Origin: Cyclobacteriaceae bacterium
GTDB taxonomy: Bacteria > Bacteroidota > Bacteroidia > Cytophagales > Cyclobacteriaceae
Assembly (NCBI GenBank): GCA_029858965.1
Contig: JAOUDZ010000002.1
Location: 60,268 to 124,267 of the forward strand
Direction: 5' to 3'
DNA: 64,000 nucleotides
In this document: one piece after another, positions 53,302 through 60,056 of the stretch
Numbering within the stretch: position 1 is the first letter of the stretch
Layout of the letters: each line of letters opens with the position of its first letter
Made by a program: the position numbers and the translations under genes
The notes under the pieces: model-generated
What the model was told of the DNA's origin: nothing
The model's input: the letters and a program-made list of their open reading frames with translations, nothing else
Databases searched by the model: none

Positions 53302-55710
53302 TTGAGCGAAACTAAAGAAGCCAGGATAAAATTCTCACAAGCAAAGGTCAAGGAGATTCTTGCCGACTATGCGCTTGCTGTTGAAAGTCGTGAAGCTAGC
53401 CTAATGGGACGCAAAGAGGTCTTTATGGGAAAGGCTAAGTTCGGAATCTTCGGTGATGGTAAAGAAGTTGCACAGATCGCAATGGCCAAAGTTTTTCGTC
53501 AAGGCGATTTTCGTGCGGGCTATTACCGTGATCAGACCTTCATGTTTGCTATTGGTGAATTAACCGTGCAACAGTATTTTGCACAGTTGTACGCCCATAC
53601 CAGTGTTGAGGCTGATCCTGCCTCGGCAGGTAGGTTGATGAACGGACATTACGCCACACGCCTGTTGGATGAGCATGGGAAATTGAAGAATCTGGCTGAG
53701 CTTAAAAATAGCAGTGCAGATATTTCACCCACAGCCGGGCAGATGCCGCGATTGCTTGGATTGGCATATGCCTCCAAGTTATTCAGGCAAAATCCAGCGC
53801 TGAAGGAATTCACAAATCTTTCAAACAATGGCAATGAAATAGCCTTTGGAACAATTGGTAATGCTTCAACCTCTGAAGGAATGTTCTTTGAGGCTATTAA
53901 TGCCGCAGGCGTGCTGCAGGTACCAATGCTTACTTCTGTTTGGGATGATGACTACGGCATATCGGTTCCACAAGAATTTCACACCACAAAGGGGAGCATT
54001 TCCAAAGCCATGGCTGGTCTGCAGCGGACGGAATATGAATTAGGTTGCGAAATAATTACGTGCAAGGGCTGGGACTATGCGGGCCTTATTGAAGCATATC
54101 ACATAGCTGAAAAGATTTGCAGGGATGAACATGTGCCTGTTCTTTTCCACGTGCAGGAAATGACGCAGCCGCTGGGGCATTCAACCTCCGGTTCGCATGA
54201 ACGATACAAGTCAAAAGAAAGATTAGCCTGGGAATCAGAATATGATTGCATCCGGAAGATGCGGGAGTGGATTATTAATGATGTGCTGATTCTTCCGGAA
54301 GAGGTTGATGCGATTGAGCGCGAAGCCAAGTTGTCTGCAAAGCAGGCAAAGGAACGGGCCTGGAAAGAGTTTATGAATGATGTTCGCAAAGATCAGCATG
54401 TAGTGACTGAAATACTCGGTAAAGCCATAAAGCAGAGCAGCAATGGCCGGGCAATTTCCAATATTAGAGAAGACCTGGTTAAGGCCGTAAACCCTACTCG
54501 ATTAGAGACGATGAAAGCTGCAAAGCAAACAGTCAGGTTGCTGGCCAAAGAAACATCTGAAGCAAAGGATGAGCTTCATAAATGGTTGGATAATGCAGCG
54601 CTGGATAACTATGACCGGTACAGTTCTCATATGCACAGTATTTCTGATGATTCGGCATTGAAGGTTGAGCGGATAGATCCTGTGTATAATGATTCTTCTC
54701 CTTTGGTCGATGGAAGGGAAGTCTTACGAGCATGTTTTGATGCTGCCTTGACCCGCGATCCTCGTGTTTTGGCATTCGGAGAAGATGTCGGAAAGATTGG
54801 TGATGTTAACCAGGGGTTCGCCGGATTGCAGGCTAAACATGGTGAACTTCGAGTAACAGATACTGGAATTCGGGAATGTACTATTATTGGTCAGGGAATA
54901 GGGGCAGCATTGCGGGGATTGAAACCTATTGCAGAAATTCAATACCTCGACTATTTTATTTATGCGCTTCCTACTTTGTCAGATGATCTGGCGTGCTTGT
55001 ATTATAGAACCAAGGGGGGGCAAACTGCTCCCCTGATAGTGCGTACGCGTGGCCATCGGCTGGAGGGAGTCTGGCATGCAGGCTCACAGATTGGCATGCT
55101 GCTCCATTCATTGCGGGGTATGTTTATTATCACACCACGAAATATGACTCAGGCTGCAGGTTTCTATAATACTATGCTTAAGTCTGATGATCCATCCGTT
55201 ATCATTGAATGTTTGAATGGATACCGTTTGAAAGAAAGACTGCCGGATAATATTGGTGATTTTACAGTCCCTTTGGGCGTGCCCGAGATACTGAAAGAAG
55301 GCACCGATGTAACTGTTGTTACCTACGGCTCCATGTGCCGTATAGTAATGGAGGCGGCATTGTCGCTGGAGGAATTTGGAATCTCATGTGAAGTGATTGA
55401 TGCGCAGACATTGCTGCCTTTTGATATCCATCACGCAATTCTGGAGTCCGTTAAAAAAACCAATAGAATTGTTTTTGCGGATGAGGATGTTCCCGGAGGT
55501 GCGAGTTCATTTATGATGCAGGAAGTTCTCGAAAAGCAAGACGCCTACCAATTCCTGGATTCAAAACCAATAACGATAACAGCAAAAGATCATCGTCCTG
55601 CCTATGCTTCTGACGGAGATTATTTCTCTAAGCCCAATCCTGAGGAGGTATTTGAAAAAGTATATGGGGTGATGGCTGAATCAAATCCCGCGAAATTTCC
55701 TCCATTGTAA
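53302..55710 (+). CDS. Fused 2-oxoacid (branched-chain) dehydrogenase E1 alpha-beta
   Basis: An 802-residue thiamine-diphosphate enzyme with E1 alpha (about 20-400) and E1 beta (about 465-800) domains on one chain, as usual in Bacteroidota. It decarboxylates 2-oxoacids, most likely branched-chain ones, and feeds E2. The TPP loop is FGTIGNASTSEGMFFEAINA with SVWDDDYGISVP completing it; the beta domain begins REVLRACFDAAL and ends with the transketolase C-terminal region (FADEDVPGGASSFMMQEVL). I start at the TTG at 53302 (MSETKEARIKF), since an earlier in-frame TTG at 53245 lies within the promoter. Confidence 0.92.
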   Translation: MSETKEARIKFSQAKVKEILADYALAVESREASLMGRKEVFMGKAKFGIFGDGKEVAQIAMAKVFRQGDFRAGYYRDQTFMFAIGELTVQQYFAQLYAHTSVEADPASAGRLMNGHYATRLLDEHGKLKNLAELKNSSADISPTAGQMPRLLGLAYASKLFRQNPALKEFTNLSNNGNEIAFGTIGNASTSEGMFFEAINAAGVLQVPMLTSVWDDDYGISVPQEFHTTKGSISKAMAGLQRTEYELGCEIITCKGWDYAGLIEAYHIAEKICRDEHVPVLFHVQEMTQPLGHSTSGSHERYKSKERLAWESEYDCIRKMREWIINDVLILPEEVDAIEREAKLSAKQAKERAWKEFMNDVRKDQHVVTEILGKAIKQSSNGRAISNIREDLVKAVNPTRLETMKAAKQTVRLLAKETSEAKDELHKWLDNAALDNYDRYSSHMHSISDDSALKVERIDPVYNDSSPLVDGREVLRACFDAALTRDPRVLAFGEDVGKIGDVNQGFAGLQAKHGELRVTDTGIRECTIIGQGIGAALRGLKPIAEIQYLDYFIYALPTLSDDLACLYYRTKGGQTAPLIVRTRGHRLEGVWHAGSQIGMLLHSLRGMFIITPRNMTQAAGFYNTMLKSDDPSVIIECLNGYRLKERLPDNIGDFTVPLGVPEILKEGTDVTVVTYGSMCRIVMEAALSLEEFGISCEVIDAQTLLPFDIHHAILESVKKTNRIVFADEDVPGGASSFMMQEVLEKQDAYQFLDSKPITITAKDHRPAYASDGDYFSKPNPEEVFEKVYGVMAESNPAKFPPL

Positions 55711-55727
55711 TACATTACAACGGGCAA

Positions 55728-56582
55728 TTACTTCTTGATCTTATCCAGGGTAAACTCAGGTGTCTCGATAATATTGCTTACGTTCAAACTTCGATCCCTG
55801 ATCTTGACTCTGAGTTTCATTGTTTTTATGCTAAAAATGCTTTTGAGGCCACTTGTTACGATCGCATATTGCAAGTCTCCTTCCAGCGGACCTGATTTTT
55901 CCGTTAATACCGGGAACCGCTGATTGAATGAAATAGTGCAGAATTCTTTTTCCCAATCGAATAACGTATAACCATTCGATTCCTTTACCCAAAACTCCAC
56001 GTCAATATTCGCATAGTCCGGATTTCTTTGGTAATAAAACGTATCCAATAATACATAGACTTTTGGCAGGCCCTGTACGCTGAGTATCGTATCAATATTG
56101 TATGTTTCATCAAAAATGTCAATATCTCTTTCATTGACATAAACAGACGTGTATGTATAAAACGTACAGGATGAGAATGAATCTGTGTAAGGAGGAACCA
56201 CTCCGGCATAATCAGGATCCTCAGGCGTTCTTACGGATACAAGTTTTCCTGTCGCGCCAGGGGGAACATTTACAAACTGCGGTAGGTTGGTGTACTCGGT
56301 TATTTTTCCAATCGGCGTTATCACACCGTTATTGGCCAGATAGTAGTTAATGTCGTGATACGGTTCATCGATTTGTGTTGAAGAAAGTCCCAGGTCTCCG
56401 TTTCCATCTCGAAAAGAGATAGTCAAAACCAGCGAATCTCTCTCACCAACGCCTTTTGCTTCCCTGAAATAGATATTCTCAAAATCAATCTCAGGAACGA
56501 GACCGAACTCAGGCGGATTGAAGCAAGCGCTTACAATGAGCGTTAAAATTCCAAATAATAATAAGCCTTTAATTGCCTTCAT
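55728..56582 (-). CDS. Exported lipoprotein, unknown function
   Basis: A 284-residue lipoprotein with signal and lipobox VSAC (Cys at about 20). The mature part is rich in aromatic and acidic residues with DGNGDLGLS, a calcium-like loop found in a group of Bacteroidota lipoproteins, and beta-strand-like alternation to the end. No catalytic motif is visible. It converges with the E1 gene and diverges from the LuxE-like gene, sharing a 34-base space upstream. Confidence 0.82.
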   Translation of the reverse strand: MKAIKGLLLFGILTLIVSACFNPPEFGLVPEIDFENIYFREAKGVGERDSLVLTISFRDGNGDLGLSSTQIDEPYHDINYYLANNGVITPIGKITEYTNLPQFVNVPPGATGKLVSVRTPEDPDYAGVVPPYTDSFSSCTFYTYTSVYVNERDIDIFDETYNIDTILSVQGLPKVYVLLDTFYYQRNPDYANIDVEFWVKESNGYTLFDWEKEFCTISFNQRFPVLTEKSGPLEGDLQYAIVTSGLKSIFSIKTMKLRVKIRDRSLNVSNIIETPEFTLDKIKK

Positions 56583-56586
56583 CCTG

Positions 56587-56594
56587 TAAATTTG
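56587..56594 (+). promoter_or_regulatory. Candidate -7 element of the LuxE-like gene
   Basis: TAAATTTG matches TAnnTTTG; no correctly spaced -33 box. It lies 22 bases before the TTG start at 56617, in the short space divergent to the lipoprotein gene. Confidence 0.4.
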
Positions 56595-56616
56595 AACTCG
56601 TTAAGTTAGATAACGC

Positions 56617-57606
56617 TTGGATACTTTTAAAAGTTTTGAATCAGAATTATACACAGTAAACGACCAGTCATTTGCGGATATTGCACTTGATTTGTTCCGC
56701 TTTCAGGCAGCCAATAACCCCGTTTACAAAGCATTTTTGCAGTATCTTTCTGTAAATATAGCGACTATTGGAAGTTTGGAGGATGTCCCTTTCCTGCCCA
56801 TAACGCTATTTAAACAATATATTATTAAATCCGGAAGTTGGCAGCCTGAAGTTATTTTTACCAGCAGCGGTACAACATCAGGAAAGCTGAGTCAGCATGC
56901 TATCCAAAGCCTTGAGTTCTACCTGCAACACAGTAGAAAGTGCTTCGAATGGTTCTTCGGTCCCATAACAGACTATCATTTTCTGGCCTTATTACCCTCT
57001 TATCTGGAGCGCAAAGGATCTTCGCTTATTGCGATGATGGATCATTTCATCACCCATAGCCATTCGCCATACTCCGCATTTTACCATCTCGAGATCGAGA
57101 AATTAATCGAGGACATAGCGCGGATCAGGCATGACGACCGTAAGACGATCTTATGGGGAGTATCTTTTGCATTACTGGAGATGGCTGAAAAGCACAATGT
57201 GGATTTAAGCCATGTCATGATTTTTGAAACTGGTGGGATGAAAGGGAGAAAAAAGGAAATAACCAGAAGGATGTTGCACGATGTCCTTTCAGGGGCACTT
57301 CATGTAGACAATATATACGCTGAATACGGAATGACCGAATTGCTTTCCCAGGCCTACACCAGGGGAAGTCAGCATTTTTTCTGCCCACCCTGGATGAAGG
57401 TTATTGGGCGAGAGCTCACAGACCCGCTCCAAAAGGGGTTACTAAATGAAACCGGAGGGATTAATATCATCGATTTGGCCAATTGGCATTCTGTCGCATT
57501 TATAGAAACAGAGGACCTCGGCATAGTGCTTCCAGACGGTAGTTTCGAGATCTTGGGCAGGATAGACAATAGCGATATCAGGGGATGCAACCTCTTAATT
57601 GATTGA
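56617..57606 (+). CDS. LuxE-like acyl-protein synthetase / acyltransferase
   Basis: A 329-residue enzyme resembling LuxE, the ATP-dependent acyl-protein synthetase of the AMP-forming ligase superfamily. EVIFTSSGTTSGKLSQH is the ATP loop; MIFETGGMKGRKKEITR and NIYAEYGMTELLSQAY are adenylate-binding segments, and EDLGIVLPDGSFEILGR holds the hinge Asp. No luciferase or LuxC/D gene is nearby, so bioluminescence is not implied; a role in activating an acyl group for another pathway is likelier. The frame begins with TTG; no ATG fits. Confidence 0.85.
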   Translation: MDTFKSFESELYTVNDQSFADIALDLFRFQAANNPVYKAFLQYLSVNIATIGSLEDVPFLPITLFKQYIIKSGSWQPEVIFTSSGTTSGKLSQHAIQSLEFYLQHSRKCFEWFFGPITDYHFLALLPSYLERKGSSLIAMMDHFITHSHSPYSAFYHLEIEKLIEDIARIRHDDRKTILWGVSFALLEMAEKHNVDLSHVMIFETGGMKGRKKEITRRMLHDVLSGALHVDNIYAEYGMTELLSQAYTRGSQHFFCPPWMKVIGRELTDPLQKGLLNETGGINIIDLANWHSVAFIETEDLGIVLPDGSFEILGRIDNSDIRGCNLLID

Positions 57607-57643
57607 GAATGAGCGATGATTAGGCTGTTTTGAGTGCCTGAGG

Positions 57644-57674
57644 TTTGTTTTATTGCGAAAGAATCATATTTTTG
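57644..57674 (+). promoter_or_regulatory. Promoter of the 40-aa lipoprotein gene
   Basis: TTTG (57644-57647) and TATTTTTG (57667-57674) are exactly 19 bases apart: a perfect match to TTTG-N19-TAnnTTTG. The ATG at 57697 follows with a leader of about 16 bases. Confidence 0.75.
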
Positions 57675-57696
57675 TTTTAACCAAAGTCATGAGATA

Positions 57697-57819
57697 ATGA
57701 AAAAGCTTGTTTTATTTTTTGTATTGGTAGCCTTTATTTCGGCATGTAGTCAGTATACATGCCCTACTTATGCCAAGAAAGAAGCCCCTAATAGGAATTT
57801 TTTGGAGCAGAAAAATTAG
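57697..57819 (+). CDS. Small 40-aa lipoprotein
   Basis: A very small lipoprotein: MKKLVLFFVLVAFISACSQY with lipobox ISAC, then a 22-residue mature part with CPTYAKKE. The Cys-Pro-Thr-Tyr element is seen in similar short lipoproteins of this lineage. It has its own perfect promoter and lies between two opposite transcripts, so it is a genuine independent gene. Function unknown. Confidence 0.8.
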   Translation: MKKLVLFFVLVAFISACSQYTCPTYAKKEAPNRNFLEQKN

Positions 57820-57860
57820 TTTATTTTCAAGCTTAAACTGAACAGCACTATTGCGCGCTG

Positions 57861-58595
57861 CTAGAAACTTGCAAAGGAGATTCCAATCGTAAAGGTATTG
57901 AAATCATTGTACTGATTATTTTCTTTTAAGCCTTTACCTTCTTCAAAGAGGGGAGTAAGATTATAGTATCCGAACAGACTGAAGCCGCCAAAACCAATTC
58001 GCCCTGTCAGACCATACCGAATTTTTGTTAACTGGAAATCCTGTTTATCTTTCAATTTCTTGACCTCTCCGTTTTGCTTGTACTTCAATTTGGTAAAAGA
58101 GTCATACAGGTAACCAATTCTTCCGCCAACGGATATCTTAAAACTTCTGGAAGGATCATCCGGGTTTGTTGAAAACCGGAGTTCTACAGGAACATCAATG
58201 TAATTGGTAATTAGCTGCGATTTCTGGATGTTAGGGACGCCTGCATCCTCAGGTGGCACCATGATTATCTCACTGCTTGTGCTTGATGTATAACCCAGTG
58301 TATATTCGTTTTTGAACTTATAGCGCTCCATACTGAGGCCAATTCCCGGGACGAAACTGAACCCGGATTTAAGGATACGGAATTCATATTGGTAATAAAT
58401 GTTAACCGTTCGCGAGCCCCAGAACCCTAAGTCAAAATCTTTGGGGCCACTTACATCACCATTTATCCCAAGTTCGACTGCGAAGGTCCCCGGGATATCA
58501 GGGCGTCCTGAAGTTTTTTTTGTTGGGATGGTTTGACTTATCCCCATAAACGATATCCCCGAAAGAATTACAATACCTGCTAATTTCTTAATCAT
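57861..58595 (-). CDS. PorT/OmpA-barrel-like outer-membrane protein
   Basis: A 244-residue protein with a signal peptide (to about residue 20, GISQ) and a beta-barrel of eight to ten amphipathic strands: FAVELGINGDVSG, YYQYEFRILKSGFSFVPG, YIDVPVELRFST and IGFGGFSLFGYYNLTPLFE. The terminal FTIGISFASF ends with the Phe expected for outer-membrane insertion. The strand pattern fits PorT-like/DUF3575-type barrels. No partner; preceded by an excellent promoter. Confidence 0.8.
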   Translation of the reverse strand: MIKKLAGIVILSGISFMGISQTIPTKKTSGRPDIPGTFAVELGINGDVSGPKDFDLGFWGSRTVNIYYQYEFRILKSGFSFVPGIGLSMERYKFKNEYTLGYTSSTSSEIIMVPPEDAGVPNIQKSQLITNYIDVPVELRFSTNPDDPSRSFKISVGGRIGYLYDSFTKLKYKQNGEVKKLKDKQDFQLTKIRYGLTGRIGFGGFSLFGYYNLTPLFEEGKGLKENNQYNDFNTFTIGISFASF

Positions 58596-58622
58596 GCAAT
58601 GCTGTTAGTCATTAATAAGCCC

Positions 58623-58652
58623 CAAAAATAGCCTTTTTGCAGTCAGGGCAAA
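58623..58652 (-). promoter_or_regulatory. Promoter of the PorT-like gene
   Basis: On the minus strand TTTG (58652-58649) and TATTTTTG (58630-58623) are 18 bases apart. It stands back to back with the tRNA-Arg promoter. Confidence 0.7.
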
Positions 58653-58662
58653 ACCGTTTTGT

Positions 58663-58692
58663 TTTGTTGAGTGAAATTATTCTTTACATTTG
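58663..58692 (+). promoter_or_regulatory. Promoter of tRNA-Arg
   Basis: TTTG (58663-58666) and TACATTTG (58685-58692) are 18 bases apart. The tRNA starts 32 bases after the -7 box, leaving a short 5' leader for RNase P. Confidence 0.7.
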
Positions 58693-58723
58693 CACTCCAA
58701 AATTCATGGCCATCCACCAAATT

Positions 58724-58797
58724 GGACCCGTAGCTTAATTGAATAGAGCATCTGACTACGGATCAGAAGGTTCGGGGTTTGAATCCCTGCGGGTCCA
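58724..58797 (+). tRNA. tRNA-Arg (anticodon ACG)
   Basis: A 74-base tRNA. Acceptor GGACCCG pairs with CGGGTCC, discriminator A. Anticodon stem TCTGA/TCAGA encloses CTACGGA with anticodon ACG at 58758-58760, whose A is normally changed to inosine by TadA so that it reads CGU, CGC and CGA. CCA is not encoded. Confidence 0.97.
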
Positions 58798-58975
58798 CTT
58801 CATTTTCTTCGGTGACCAGTAACTGCCATGCCTGGATTGGTTCAATATCCTGAAATATCTCCCTTACCGGGTTTATGTGATTTGCGCCTTGCGCAAGTGA
58901 CTCTATTACCCTCATAAGATGCTGGCGGAAGCGAAAAAGTTGTCTGCTTGATATCTTTTCATCGGGTTGCTCCCC
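58763..58975 (-). pseudogene. Coding-like remnant against the 3' end of tRNA-Arg
   Basis: A minus-strand frame of 70 codons begins after a TAA at 58978-58976 and ends at a TGA inside the tRNA. The part outside the tRNA (58798-58975) reads as a plausible soluble protein segment (SSRQLFRFRQHLMRVIES, NPVREIFQDIEPIQAWQLLV) with normal amino-acid balance, but it has no start codon at its front (first ATG at 58915) and runs out in tRNA sequence. I read it as a fragment of a former gene, perhaps left by an element that integrated at the tRNA. No family was recognised. Confidence 0.3.
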
Positions 58976-59007
58976 TTAAGACACGTGGATGAGGTTAAAG
59001 CTTGAGG

Positions 59008-59283
59008 TTAATGCGTTTTTGCGGAGGTAAACGTTGACCCATTGCTTTTCAGTACCCATGCGGTTTTTTCCTTCACCTTACCCTGTTTTTGCTCCCACCT
59101 TTTGACCATAATAAACAAAACCAATAAAAAAGCGATAATCAAGAAATAAAGAAACACCCGTACCGTGCGCCGGATCTTAATATCGCGCTCGTGTCGCGCC
59201 ATGATTTCACCATAGTTGCGGTGCTGCGCGATACGACCGGAACTCATTTTTTGCCGTCGAAGCCGTATTTCATTTCTACCCAT
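59008..59283 (-). CDS. Small single-TM protein downstream of ECF sigma factor
   Basis: A 91-residue protein: a strongly basic N-terminal half (MGRNEIRLRRQKM, HERDIKIRRTVR), one hydrophobic segment at about 44-61 (FLYFLIIAFLLVLFIMV), and a Lys-rich end. Its start overlaps the sigma gene's stop by 8 bases, so it is translationally coupled to it. It lies where an anti-sigma factor would be expected but shows no known anti-sigma domain; a small membrane regulator is the likely role. Confidence 0.8.
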   Translation of the reverse strand: MGRNEIRLRRQKMSSGRIAQHRNYGEIMARHERDIKIRRTVRVFLYFLIIAFLLVLFIMVKRWEQKQGKVKEKTAWVLKSNGSTFTSAKTH

Positions 59284-59836
59284 TGTACTTAATCCGTAAG
59301 TTAAAATTCTTTCGCAATCTATCTAATGCTCTATACGCCCGCATTTTTGCCCCACTTTCTGTAATGCCCAGAATGAAGGCAATATCTTTGAAGTCTCTGT
59401 CTTCAAAAAACCGCAGTTCCAGTACTTCCAGCATTTCTGTTGGTAAGTCTTTCAGGTAGTTCATCAGGCGCTGGATAATTTCTTCATCCCAGTCTGTCTC
59501 AGTTTGTTCAATTAATTCACGGATGCGCAATTCTTCAATACTGAAGACTTTGTTCTTCTTTAGCTTCCTGTAATGTTTATTAACCTCATTGCTGGCAATC
59601 CTGTAGAGCCACGCTGAAAAAGGAACTCCGCGAAATTCATAACGATCCAGATTTTTTAGCGCAATAAGGAAAGTCTGTGAGCACAAGTCGGCGGTGAGTT
59701 CTTCGTCATCTGTTTGCCTGAAAACATATTGGAAGATTCTGTCAAAATACTTTTCATAGAGTTCCCCAAAAGCCTTGGGATTTTTCCTGGATTTTTCCAG
59801 GACCGCATACTCATGTTGTATTTCAGCTTCTGACAT
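59276..59836 (-). CDS. ECF-type RNA polymerase sigma factor (second copy)
   Basis: A 186-residue sigma-70 family factor. Region 2 (about 15-90) has YVFRQTDDEELTADLCSQTF and WLYRIASNEVNKHYRK; region 4 (about 125-180) has MLEVLELRFFEDRDFKDIAF and the recognition helix near LGITESGAKMRAYRALDRLR. It differs clearly from the factor at 3546-4100. Coupled to the small membrane protein gene by an 8-base overlap. Confidence 0.94.
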   Translation of the reverse strand: MSEAEIQHEYAVLEKSRKNPKAFGELYEKYFDRIFQYVFRQTDDEELTADLCSQTFLIALKNLDRYEFRGVPFSAWLYRIASNEVNKHYRKLKKNKVFSIEELRIRELIEQTETDWDEEIIQRLMNYLKDLPTEMLEVLELRFFEDRDFKDIAFILGITESGAKMRAYRALDRLRKNFNLRIKYNG

Positions 59837-60056
59837 GGGATGTGATTACGCGATAATAATGCAAAGGTTTGGTGAAAGTCACAAGTTAAAGTAGCTGAAG
59901 CCATGTGGCGCCAGCATGATGAGGCCAGTGTGAAATTTTGCCGTAAATGCCAGCAACAACGCGCTACTGATTTTATCGTATATACATTATTAATTATCCC
60001 GCATAAAGGGGTATTCATTAAATTGCCTCAAACGCCTACCTTGCAATGTGTTACGT

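Noticed and set aside
56617..57606. A bioluminescence operon
   Set aside because: Only a LuxE-like gene; luxA, luxB, luxC and luxD are absent from the surroundings.
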